From Magnetococcales bacterium (lineage in GTDB: Bacteria; Pseudomonadota; Magnetococcia; Magnetococcales; Magnetaquicoccaceae), in contig JAANAU010000005.1 of assembly GCA_011089965.1 (NCBI GenBank), positions 62,001 through 126,000 of the forward strand: a DNA stretch of 64,000 nucleotides, given 5' to 3'. Positions 51,729 through 60,380 of this stretch are shown here, in pieces. Both the position numbers and the translations under genes were made by a program. The notes beneath the pieces are model-generated. The model was given only the letters and a program-made list of their open reading frames with translations. It was not told where the DNA came from and did not search any database. Positions within the stretch are counted from its first letter, which is position 1; every line of letters starts with the position of its first letter.

Positions 51729-54128
51729 TCACCCGCGCACCTGACCCAACAACTCCAGCACCAAAGCCACCTGGTGTGGATCCGCACCCTGTCTGCCAGC
51801 CTGCTCCACCAGCGCCACCACCGGCTTGATCAAGGCATGGACCAGATGGGTACGTTGTTCCAGGGTCAATGCCGCCATCTGCCCCGGCAACTCCCCTGCC
51901 CCCCGTGCCACCTCCTGGGGATTGTTGAAAATCACCCCCCCCAGACACAATCCCACAGCCAACACCGCATGTCGATAACCGGCATTGGCCAACAGCATGG
52001 AGACAACATACGCAGCCCGCACCCGATCCTGAATCATGGCCTGCGCCACGGCCAGCAACTGATCCGCAGGATCATGACCCGCCTGGGAAACGAAATGGAT
52101 CAAACCGTTCAGATCATCCGCATCATCCCACTCCAACAGCACTTCCAGAAACGGTCGCTGACGGGCTGCACGGGCACGATTTTCAGCAGACCACAAACGC
52201 CCATCATCCGGGAGATAGGCCAACCGGTCACGTTCCACAAGCTTTCCCAGATAGGCATCCTTCAATCGTTCCACCGTACCGAACCAGACGCCGTCGGTCG
52301 CATCCAGCTCAATGGCGATCTCCCGATACAGCTCCAGATTGGACAGATCAGGCCGGGGCAGACGATTCTCCAAAAATGCCGCGCGCATCTGCCGATACAA
52401 CCCCTCCAGACTCGACACCAGCAACGGAGTGTCAAACAACACGCAGCTCTCCCGCCCGGCAGCCAGACGGGTCCGATAGTGATCCAGCAACTCCCGGTTG
52501 CGCCCCAGCTCCACGGCGCGCGCCACAAACGCATCCGGACCCGTACACACCAGATCCCCCAAACCCGCAGCCGTCACCAGACTCCCGCACACCCGGGCCG
52601 CAAACGACAATCCCGCCATGGTCAAGATCGGCACCCCCATCCACAAGGCGTCCGATGCCGTGGTGTGCGCCCCATACGGGGTGGAATCCAACATCAGATC
52701 CACCAGAGGATAACGGGCCATGTGTTGTGCATGGGGCAGACGCGGGGCGAACACAATCCGTTCCGCAGCAATCCCCCGCCCCGTGGCCAATGTCACCAGC
52801 CGCTCTTTGGCCGCATCATTTTCATGCAACAACCATAAAACACTCCCTTCCACCTGTTCCAATACCCGCATCCACAAATCCCAGGTATGAGGGGTGATCT
52901 TTTTGGTTCCGTTGAAACAGCCATACACCATCACACCGTCCGGCAAACCAACGGCCTGCCGATCCGGACGGTACGGATCCACGACACGCTGACGATCATT
53001 GGGCTGATAACAAGGCAGCCGCATGACCTGTTCGGAGTAGCAAAACTCCAGCTCTTCCGGAACGATGAAACCGTCCGTGATCAGATAATGGTGATACGGC
53101 GACCCCATGGTGCCAGGATATCCCAGCCAGTTGACGATCACCGGGGCCGGACGCATGGCCAACATCCGGGTGCGGGCGCTGTGGGTATAACCGTTCACAT
53201 CCACCAGAATCTCAATGCCATCCGCCACAATCAAGGCAGCCAGTTCCGCATCCCCCAGCCCATACGCATCCCGCCACTGCTCCACTGCCCCCCGAATCCG
53301 CTGCTTCATCGGATCCTCAATCGGCAGGCCCACCGCATACACGAACACCTCAACCTGCTGTCGGTCATGCAGTTCAAACAGCTCGGCCATCAGAAAACCA
53401 ATCGCATGCACACGCAGATCCGACGACAGATACCCAACCCGGATCCGGGGCGGCGGAGCGCGCCGCAATGCCTGATGCGCCTTCAGGTCCACGGTCGCAG
53501 GCTGACCGATGTCCGAACGATGAAACATGGCGGTATTGGCCAACTGCCACAACGGATCATCGGTGAAGACTGCCAAAGACAAAGGCGCGAAACCGCGCAT
53601 CAAATGGTTACGATCACACCCGCCAAACGGTTCGATCACCGGCCAGTCACACCGGGTCTGACGACCATTGATCCAGTGTTCGCGCACCTCGGGATGACGC
53701 GGATCGATCTCCAGCACCTGGCGCAGAAAATCCCCGGAGTCCACCGGACCCAACACCCGGGCCATCTGCTTGAGAGCCGAACTCTTGTACTGAATGTTCT
53801 CTCCCGTGACCACCGACAGACGCTCGGCCAAGGTGCGCCAACACGCCACCGCATCGCCGGGCAGACCCAACCGCTCCAATGCATTGCCCAGATTGATGTA
53901 GCTTGGATAAAAATCCGGCTGCAACCCAATCGCCTCTTCAAAAGCCTGCCGGGCACCGGCATGGTCCTGGCTGTTGAGCAGCACCACCCCGAGGTTGTAC
54001 AACGCAAAGTGACGCTGCGGATGGTCCACCTGCATTGCCAACCACTCCCGATACAAACCGATGGTCTCTTCAAGCTGCCCGGCCTGCATCCACCGATCGG
54101 CATGACCGATCAACTCCACGAGATTCAT
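51729..54128 (-). CDS. Second TPR-GT41 (SPINDLY-like) glycosyltransferase
   Basis: 799 residues from ATG 54128, preceded by AGGTGA; an ATG four codons earlier is possible. Short TPR part (about 1-160), GT41 region (about 225-580): RVGYLSSDLRVHAIGFLM, GIEILVDVNGYTHSAR, NWLGYPGTMGS, CFNGTKKITP and HTTASDALWMGVPILT. The second OGT histidine (GIH) is Glu here, as is common in bacterial SPINDLY proteins. A C-terminal helical region of about 200 residues (FLEVLLEWDDADDLNGLIHF, later leucine-rich) has no recognised family. It is only distantly similar to the first GT41 enzyme, so it is an old paralogue rather than a recent duplicate. Confidence 0.88.
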   Translation of the reverse strand: MNLVELIGHADRWMQAGQLEETIGLYREWLAMQVDHPQRHFALYNLGVVLLNSQDHAGARQAFEEAIGLQPDFYPSYINLGNALERLGLPGDAVACWRTLAERLSVVTGENIQYKSSALKQMARVLGPVDSGDFLRQVLEIDPRHPEVREHWINGRQTRCDWPVIEPFGGCDRNHLMRGFAPLSLAVFTDDPLWQLANTAMFHRSDIGQPATVDLKAHQALRRAPPPRIRVGYLSSDLRVHAIGFLMAELFELHDRQQVEVFVYAVGLPIEDPMKQRIRGAVEQWRDAYGLGDAELAALIVADGIEILVDVNGYTHSARTRMLAMRPAPVIVNWLGYPGTMGSPYHHYLITDGFIVPEELEFCYSEQVMRLPCYQPNDRQRVVDPYRPDRQAVGLPDGVMVYGCFNGTKKITPHTWDLWMRVLEQVEGSVLWLLHENDAAKERLVTLATGRGIAAERIVFAPRLPHAQHMARYPLVDLMLDSTPYGAHTTASDALWMGVPILTMAGLSFAARVCGSLVTAAGLGDLVCTGPDAFVARAVELGRNRELLDHYRTRLAAGRESCVLFDTPLLVSSLEGLYRQMRAAFLENRLPRPDLSNLELYREIAIELDATDGVWFGTVERLKDAYLGKLVERDRLAYLPDDGRLWSAENRARAARQRPFLEVLLEWDDADDLNGLIHFVSQAGHDPADQLLAVAQAMIQDRVRAAYVVSMLLANAGYRHAVLAVGLCLGGVIFNNPQEVARGAGELPGQMAALTLEQRTHLVHALIKPVVALVEQAGRQGADPHQVALVLELLGQVRG

Positions 54129-54356
54129 GTCACCTGCCATGCTTTAGCCTCTCCACGCTGTCATGCATTCGTCCACCGGAATTCCTCCGGAAAACATGAT
54201 CTTTGCCTTGCCAAATGTCAAATGGTTTTTCACCTGGGAACCGACAAGGCCCAAACCTGAAAAAATTATTTTGCAGAATTCAGAATCCTTTAAGCTTGCT
54301 CCTCTAAGATGAGCCGATCATCTTTCGATAACATCCGAATCCTGGAGTATCCGGAC

Positions 54357-54944
54357 ATGTCAATCTCATTGCAAAAAGGGGAAAAAGTCCTTCTTGTCAA
54401 ACAGAGCGCAGACTGTTTGCAGCAGGTGTTCATGGGGCTGGGCTGGGATGTGGCCCCGCAAAAAAAAGGACTCCTGAGCTTTCTGGGGGTTGCGGACCAC
54501 ATTGATCTGGATGCCTCCTGTCTGCTCTTCAACAGCCAGCAGGAGCTGGTGGATACGATCTGGTTCGAGCAATTGCAAAGTCAGGACGGATCGGTGCGTC
54601 ATACCGGGGACAACGTCACCGGTGAAGGGGATGGGGACGATGAACTGATCATGGTCGATCTGGCGCGCCTGCCGCAAACAGTGACTTCCCTGGTGTTTGT
54701 GGTCAACAGCTTTACGGGACAGGATTTCAGCCGCGTGGCCAATGCCCGCTGCCGACTGGTCGACCAGACCCACAACCGGGAGATCGCCAACTACCAATTG
54801 AACAGCCAGGGCGCGCATACTGCCATCACCATGGTACGTCTCTATCGCAAGGGCAGTGACTGGAAGATCCACGCCATTGGCGAACCCGGGCGCGGCAAGA
54901 CCTTCCACGACCTGCTGCCAGCGATCCGCAAACACCTTGTGTAG
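54357..54944 (+). CDS. TerD-family stress protein
   Basis: About 195 residues from ATG 54357 (GGAG 10 bases upstream); an ATG at 54309 would add 16 residues before the family start. TerD motifs: ISLQKGEKVLL at the N-terminus, LGWDVAPQK, HIDLDASCLLFN, DELIMVDLARLPQTVTSLVFVVN, SRVANARCRLVD and AITMVRLYRKGSDWKIHAIGE. TerD proteins bind calcium and are linked to tellurite, phage and envelope stress. It precedes terC by 92 bp on the same strand. Confidence 0.9.
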   Translation: MSISLQKGEKVLLVKQSADCLQQVFMGLGWDVAPQKKGLLSFLGVADHIDLDASCLLFNSQQELVDTIWFEQLQSQDGSVRHTGDNVTGEGDGDDELIMVDLARLPQTVTSLVFVVNSFTGQDFSRVANARCRLVDQTHNREIANYQLNSQGAHTAITMVRLYRKGSDWKIHAIGEPGRGKTFHDLLPAIRKHLV

Positions 54945-55036
54945 CCAAGGATTGCACGCCCATGTCGGATCAGGCACAATAGTGCATATTTCAGACACCA
55001 CTCGTCACAATTTTCGGCAACAAGGGAAAAAAACGC

Positions 55037-56053
55037 ATGGAAGGCCCTCACATCGGATACCCTGTCACCATTGACCTGATTCTGGTCGGTGTCATTCTGT
55101 TTTACATGGCCACCGACATTCATGCCCACCGTCAAAACCGCATGATGACCTTGAAAGAGGCCACCTTCTGGTTTCTGTTCTGGGTGGCAGCGGCCATGCT
55201 GTTTGCCGGATATCTGTGGGTGGCGTTTGATCCGGCCTTTGCCAAGCTCTTTCTGGTGGGATTTGTCCTGGAGGAGTCGTTGTCCTTTGACAACGTGATG
55301 GTCTTCATGGTGATTTTCGGTTCGTTCAACATCAAGGAGCAACTGCTGCGCCGCGTGCTGTTTTATGGCATTCTGGGTGCCTTGTTGTTCCGGTTGATCT
55401 TTGCTGCCGTGGGTACGGCGCTGTTTGCCGCCTCGCCCTGGGTGGGCATGGTGTTTGCGGCGGTGGTCGCCTGGACAGCCTGGAAAATGCTCACGGCCGA
55501 CGAAGCGGATGACGCTCTGCATGACTACTCCCAGCACTGGGCAGTACGCTTTACCGAGCGGTTCATCCCGGTCTATCCCCGGCTGCACGGTCAGCATCTC
55601 TTTTTGAAAGCCTCCGAGGCCGAAGAGCTGCGTCAACAGGATCCGTCGATCCGCATTCCGCCCAATGCCAAACTGCTGGCCACACCGGCCTTTTTATGCA
55701 CTCTGGTGATTCTGTTCACCGACATTCTGTTTGCGTTTGACTCGGTACCCGCCGTGATCGCCGTGACCCAGGAGCCGCTTCTGGTCTGGAGCGCCATGAT
55801 CTTCGGGGTGATGGGATTGCGCGCCATGTTCTTCATCCTTTCCGGACTCATGAAATACCTGGTCCATCTGGACAAGGCGATCATTGCCCTGTTGTTCTAC
55901 ATTGCCGCCAAGCTGGCCGTCGAAGCCAGCAACAAGTTGTTCGCCTGGCCGGGTCTGCACATCTCGCCGGGTCAGAGCATGGCTGCGGTCTTCTCCATCC
56001 TGGGGCTGGGGGTGTTGGCCTCCTGGGTCTTTCCGAAAAAACAGCAGGAGTGA
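55037..56053 (+). CDS. TerC-family integral membrane protein
   Basis: 338 residues with about nine membrane segments. The TerC signature includes FVLEESLSFDNVMVFMVIF and FTDILFAFDSVPAVIAVTQEPLLVW, each with acidic residues within the membrane that probably bind a metal ion. Relatives export manganese. Length matches the Alx/TerC type. Adjacent TerD supports a stress or metal-related role. GGGAAAAAAACGC precedes the ATG. Confidence 0.93.
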   Translation: MEGPHIGYPVTIDLILVGVILFYMATDIHAHRQNRMMTLKEATFWFLFWVAAAMLFAGYLWVAFDPAFAKLFLVGFVLEESLSFDNVMVFMVIFGSFNIKEQLLRRVLFYGILGALLFRLIFAAVGTALFAASPWVGMVFAAVVAWTAWKMLTADEADDALHDYSQHWAVRFTERFIPVYPRLHGQHLFLKASEAEELRQQDPSIRIPPNAKLLATPAFLCTLVILFTDILFAFDSVPAVIAVTQEPLLVWSAMIFGVMGLRAMFFILSGLMKYLVHLDKAIIALLFYIAAKLAVEASNKLFAWPGLHISPGQSMAAVFSILGLGVLASWVFPKKQQE

Positions 56054-56059
56054 TGGATC

Positions 56060-56593
56060 ATGCCGATTCGTCCGTTTGAGGGGATCTGGCCCACCATTGA
56101 CCCCACGGCATTCGTTCATCCGGATGCCGTGGTGATCGGTGATGTGCATATCGGTGCCTACAGTTCGATCTGGCCGGGTGCGGTCGTGCGGGGGGATGTC
56201 AATCCGATCCGCATTGGTTGTGGCAGCAACATCCAGGATGGTTCGATCCTGCATGTCAACCGTCCCACTCCACCCCGGCCCGAAGGCATTCCCCTCATCA
56301 TCGGCAATGACGTACTGGTCGGTCACCATGTCAATCTGCATGCCTGCACGCTGCGGGATCGTTGCATGATCGGCATTGGTGCCATTGTACTGGATGGCGC
56401 CACCGTGGAAGAGAACGCCATGGTGGGGGCCGGGGCATTGGTGGCCCCGTTCAAAACGGTCAAGGCTGGCGAACTGTGGGTCGGTTCTCCGGCCAAATCC
56501 GTACGTCTGCTGAGCCAGGAGGAACGAGAGGCCATCCAGGCCACGGTCATCAGTTATCAGGAGTTGGCCAGACGACACGCCCGCAACGTGTAG
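56060..56593 (+). CDS. Gamma-class carbonic anhydrase-like protein
   Basis: 177-residue left-handed beta-helix of hexapeptide repeats. The metal-ligand histidines are seen in GSILHVN and VGHHVNLHAC; the Arg/Asp pair in VVRGDVNPIRIG and the Gln in NIQDGSI are also kept. YrdA/PaaY-type proteins of this length are often annotated gamma-carbonic anhydrases, though activity varies. It starts 6 bp after terC, so the two may be co-transcribed. Confidence 0.9.
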   Translation: MPIRPFEGIWPTIDPTAFVHPDAVVIGDVHIGAYSSIWPGAVVRGDVNPIRIGCGSNIQDGSILHVNRPTPPRPEGIPLIIGNDVLVGHHVNLHACTLRDRCMIGIGAIVLDGATVEENAMVGAGALVAPFKTVKAGELWVGSPAKSVRLLSQEEREAIQATVISYQELARRHARNV

Positions 56594-56610
56594 CGCATTC
56601 AATCCGCATT

Positions 56611-56650
56611 CCATTATTGAAAAAAAAGGGCTGGGAATTCATCCCCCAGG
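56611..56650 (+). repeat. Partial palindromic intergenic repeat, copy H
   Basis: Only the left module: ATTATTGAAAAAAAAGGG followed by a damaged stem CTGGGAATTCATCCCCCAGG. Spacer and right module are missing. It directly abuts the start region of the kinase gene and contributes its GGAGA. Confidence 0.65.
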
Positions 56651-56663
56651 AGATGAAACATAC

Positions 56664-57494
56664 TTGAACATACCGCTCATACTCCTGAACCGCTGGCAGA
56701 TCCTGACTCCACCCGATGAACGACACAATCCGCACGGCATCCTTCAGGCCATTGATCTTGATACCGGCAAACAGGTGGCCATCAAAACCATCCCCGAACA
56801 CATCTCAAACCCAACCGATCAATCCGCCATCCGTGTTCGCCTGCACCGGGAAGCCACCATCCTCAGCCACCTCGCCCATCCCCATATCGTCACCCTGCTC
56901 GCCTGCGGCGAACACCACGATCACCCCTATCTGATTTTTGAATGGTACGGCCAACAAACCCTCTTCACCCGGTTGCATCAAACCAATCCCATGCCACTGC
57001 CACAAATCTGGACCTTTCTGCACCAATTATTATCCGGATTGGCATACATACATTCCAATAATTATATACATGCCGACATCAAACCCGCCAACCTGTTGAT
57101 CGATGATGCAGGGAAAATACGCATCAGCGATTTCGGTGCCGCTCACGTCAAATCGTCCACCACCACATTGAAACCCATCACCGGCACCCATGGTTACATG
57201 CCACCCGAACAACTCATGGGACAGAACATCGATGAACGGGCCGATCTGTTCGCCGCCGGAGTTGTCCTGTATGAACTGCTGTTTGGCTGCAAACCCTTTG
57301 CCGGAACCACCCCTGAAGAGATCACCTGGCAGATCTTGACCGGTGATCTCACCTGGCCGGTCACCACACACACTCAGACTCTTGCCACCACACACATTCT
57401 CCGCAAGGCGTTGGCAAAACGACCCAGCATGCGTTTCCAAAACGCCCGGGAGTTTGCAGACGCTCTGCCAGAAACGCCAACCACGCTGCCCTAA
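56664..57494 (+). CDS. Small eukaryotic-type Ser/Thr protein kinase
   Basis: 276 residues, essentially a bare kinase domain. Lys in VAIKTIPEH, Glu in LHREATIL, catalytic loop YIHADIKPANLL (HRD reads HAD), ISDFGAAH for DFG, GTHGYMPPEQ for the activation segment, and DLFAAGVVLYELL. The Arg of HRD is Ala, so it is a non-RD kinase, unlikely to need activation-loop phosphorylation. No membrane or sensor domain. TTG 56664 is the only sensible start (ATG 56653 runs into TGA). It overlaps the convergent unknown gene by 4 bp. Confidence 0.85.
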   Translation: MNIPLILLNRWQILTPPDERHNPHGILQAIDLDTGKQVAIKTIPEHISNPTDQSAIRVRLHREATILSHLAHPHIVTLLACGEHHDHPYLIFEWYGQQTLFTRLHQTNPMPLPQIWTFLHQLLSGLAYIHSNNYIHADIKPANLLIDDAGKIRISDFGAAHVKSSTTTLKPITGTHGYMPPEQLMGQNIDERADLFAAGVVLYELLFGCKPFAGTTPEEITWQILTGDLTWPVTTHTQTLATTHILRKALAKRPSMRFQNAREFADALPETPTTLP

Positions 57495-59554
57495 ACCACC
57501 CCACCCACCATGGTCCGCTCGGCTATGCGCCGCATCAAGGGAAGCTCATGCAACGGACGTCCCCGATAAAGTTCCCGCGCCAAAATGGCGAAATGAAAAT
57601 CCAACTCCTCCATGGAACGCGCCTTGACGCTCTGCTCACGCAACCAGAAAGCGGTCCAGGCACACCGTTCGGCCCACACCTCCCGTTTTGGCTCGCAAAA
57701 ACGCTCCAATACCTGCCGGGTCAACCGCTCCCGGCTGCGAATACGGGTATTTTCCATAAAATCAACAACTTCTTGACTCTCTTCAAACCAGGAACTGGTG
57801 ATGCGGGACAAATCAATCCCGGCATCGCTGGCCTGCACGATCTGCTCCACCACCCCTGCATCATCGGCTTTGGGCCGCTCGGAACCAATCACACGCTCCA
57901 CCAATTGCCGCCCATCCAATCGCTCCGGAATCCAGGTCGTGGCCACCACCAACTCTGCCAGTTGCAACAACCCCACTGCCGGTGGTTGACCACTGGCCAA
58001 CCCCACAGCCAGATGATGACGAATGGCCGTATACAGATACTCCTGAGAAACCTCCAGGAAAAACTCCTGCTGCATCACCTGACGAAACGTGGAAGCGGCC
58101 TCATGACGGGTGATCAACGGCGTGATCCAGGCATCGGCAATCCCCACCCCCTGCTTCAACAACAACCCTCCGATACGCGCCTTGCCCGGCTTGACCGGCA
58201 TGGAGATCAACAACGATGCCGCCCCCACCCCATCCAAACGCGAAGAACGCACCCCCTGAATCACCATCCCCTCAGGCCATTGGGCACACTCCACCCCCTT
58301 GGTGCGCGCGGATTTGATCAGAACATCCAACCGCTTGCGCTCCAACTCCGGCAGCCAGTTGCGGATCACGATCAAACGCCGCAAGGCACTCGGCGTGACC
58401 TGTTTGGCATGATGCTGCAACCAGTGCAAAGCCTCCAGACGTACATTCTCCTCGGAATGCAAACACAAAATCACCACCGCATCCTTCATGCCCGGCAGCG
58501 ACGAAGCGGCAAACTCCCCAATCAATGCCGACTGGGCATCAAACGGCAAAGCGCGGGTCATCTGGGACAACGTCTCGCCAATGGCAAACGGATCCCCGCC
58601 ATGCTCATCCACCAAGGTCTCAAACATGGCATCGATCTGCCCGCGCGTGGGCAACTCATCCCGTTGCGTATACTGCACGATGCGCTCCTCATACGCTTCC
58701 AGCAACCCCGGAGAGGGTGCCAGCCTGGCATCGGCCAAGGATTCCACCACCCCGGCCAGCAACTGCGGGGGCAAGGACTCCTCTTCCGCCCGCTTGACCA
58801 CCATGGACTGAAACTCCCGATCCAACTCCACAGCCCACTCAAAATGACGCTCCATGCCAAAACGGATGTTGCGCAATGCATGGGCCAACAGCATGAAACA
58901 GGCACTGATGCGAAAATCGTCCGGACGCTGCTCGATCAGAAACTCCTCGACAATCAGTTGAAAAATATCGAAAACCAACAAAGGTTGCTGTTCAAGGTTC
59001 TCCATGGCCGCACGGGAAATCAAGGCCGGACGCTGCCGGGCCATCTCACGGGCGATCTGCGCTGCCATCCGTCGCAACCCCTCCAACGGATCTCCCTCCA
59101 ATGCCTCCGGCAATCCGGCCTCCGACTCCTGACCGCGCCCGGACTTGCCATGCCGGGCATCACCAGAACGCAGCAAACGTTCCTGAACGCGATGCACGGC
59201 ACGTATCAAAACCGTCCCGTTGCGAATGACCTCACGCTCTTGCAGGAAATCCACAAAAGCCACCAACACCGGAGGCATGGCCAACAGCATGGCTGGCGTC
59301 ACGCCCCCCTGCTGCGGCATGCTGGTCAAACAGCACTGCTCCACGGACTTGGCACTCCATTTTTCCGGCAGCCGTCCATGCTGCTGCCACATGGCGTGGA
59401 CAAACTGGTCGATGATGCGGGCACACCCCCGCTTCTGAGCAGAGGTCAAAACCGCATGCTGCGGGCTGACACCAAACTCCTGCACCCAATGCGCAATGCG
59501 CTGCTGGAGCAGCCCGGCATCTGGTTTGGCCTGATCTTCCATGCTGTCGGTCAT
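57491..59554 (-). CDS. Large helical protein of unknown function
   Basis: 687 residues, no signal peptide or membrane segment. Strongly helical by eye, with Leu/Ala/Glu-rich stretches that could be HEAT-like (DAVVILCLHSEENVRLEALHWL) in the middle. I do not recognise the family. The C-terminus ends RIAERTMVGGVV. It converges with the Ser/Thr kinase gene with a 4 bp overlap; being on the opposite strand, co-regulation is not implied. The upstream gap to yggS is 134 bp. Confidence 0.75.
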   Translation of the reverse strand: MTDSMEDQAKPDAGLLQQRIAHWVQEFGVSPQHAVLTSAQKRGCARIIDQFVHAMWQQHGRLPEKWSAKSVEQCCLTSMPQQGGVTPAMLLAMPPVLVAFVDFLQEREVIRNGTVLIRAVHRVQERLLRSGDARHGKSGRGQESEAGLPEALEGDPLEGLRRMAAQIAREMARQRPALISRAAMENLEQQPLLVFDIFQLIVEEFLIEQRPDDFRISACFMLLAHALRNIRFGMERHFEWAVELDREFQSMVVKRAEEESLPPQLLAGVVESLADARLAPSPGLLEAYEERIVQYTQRDELPTRGQIDAMFETLVDEHGGDPFAIGETLSQMTRALPFDAQSALIGEFAASSLPGMKDAVVILCLHSEENVRLEALHWLQHHAKQVTPSALRRLIVIRNWLPELERKRLDVLIKSARTKGVECAQWPEGMVIQGVRSSRLDGVGAASLLISMPVKPGKARIGGLLLKQGVGIADAWITPLITRHEAASTFRQVMQQEFFLEVSQEYLYTAIRHHLAVGLASGQPPAVGLLQLAELVVATTWIPERLDGRQLVERVIGSERPKADDAGVVEQIVQASDAGIDLSRITSSWFEESQEVVDFMENTRIRSRERLTRQVLERFCEPKREVWAERCAWTAFWLREQSVKARSMEELDFHFAILARELYRGRPLHELPLMRRIAERTMVGGVV

Positions 59555-59688
59555 CCTTCCCTCTGCACTCTTTGAGAAAATTGCTTGCTTATCGCGACTG
59601 AGCCAGACAAAATATTGACATTTTTTAAGTCATTCCGTCAATCCACATCCATTGTGAACCCTACGCTCCAACCACAGCATCATGCACC

Positions 59689-60375
59689 ATGAACGCACCA
59701 ACGCACAATCTGACCCACATTCAGGCACGCATGATTGCCGCATGTGGACGCGCAGGCCGCGCTCCGGATTCGGTCCGTCTGGTCGCAGTCTCCAAAACCC
59801 GCACCCCGGAAGAGATCCGGAGTGTCGCAACCCTGGGTCAGGTGCTGTTTGCCGAAAACCGGGTGCAAGAGGCCCGGGACAAAATCCCGCTGGTGGCCGC
59901 TGCCGGTCTGGAATGGCATCTGATCGGACCATTGCAACGCAACAAGGTGAAAACAGCTCTGCAATTTTTTCAGATGATTCACAGCGTGGACTCGATAGAG
60001 CTGGCCAGAGAGATTGCCCACCGGAGCAATCCAACCGCACCGTTTCCCGTGCTGATGCAGGTCAATATCGGTTGCGAACCACAAAAATCCGGAGTATTGC
60101 CAAACGAGGCCCAGGCCTTGGCCCAGGCCATTCTGACACTGCCTGGCATCGCTCTGCGCGGATTGATGACCATTCCCCCCTGGAGTGCCGAAGCCGAAGC
60201 GGCACGCCCCTGGTTCCAGGCTCTGGCGCAACTCAGAGATCAGCTTATGGCTGCCGGAATCCCTGCCCACGCACTTCAAGAACTGTCCATGGGCATGAGT
60301 AACGACTTTGAGGTGGCCATCGAAGAGGGGGCCACCCTGGTGCGCATTGGCAGTGCCGTGTTTGCGCCTGCCTGA
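59689..60375 (+). CDS. yggS: YggS-family pyridoxal phosphate homeostasis protein
   Basis: 228-residue single-domain PLP-binding protein (PLPBP). The PLP lysine lies in RLVAVSKTRTPEEI (about residue 36); ENRVQEARDK, WHLIGPLQRNKVK, GLMTIPP and the phosphate-binding SMGMSNDFEVAIEEGATLVRIGSAVF are all diagnostic. It buffers free PLP and affects amino-acid metabolism. It begins the yggS-(TPR)-proC-yggT-yggU run, an order widely kept in proteobacteria. Confidence 0.94.
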   Translation: MNAPTHNLTHIQARMIAACGRAGRAPDSVRLVAVSKTRTPEEIRSVATLGQVLFAENRVQEARDKIPLVAAAGLEWHLIGPLQRNKVKTALQFFQMIHSVDSIELAREIAHRSNPTAPFPVLMQVNIGCEPQKSGVLPNEAQALAQAILTLPGIALRGLMTIPPWSAEAEAARPWFQALAQLRDQLMAAGIPAHALQELSMGMSNDFEVAIEEGATLVRIGSAVFAPA

Positions 60376-60380
60376 ACCTT

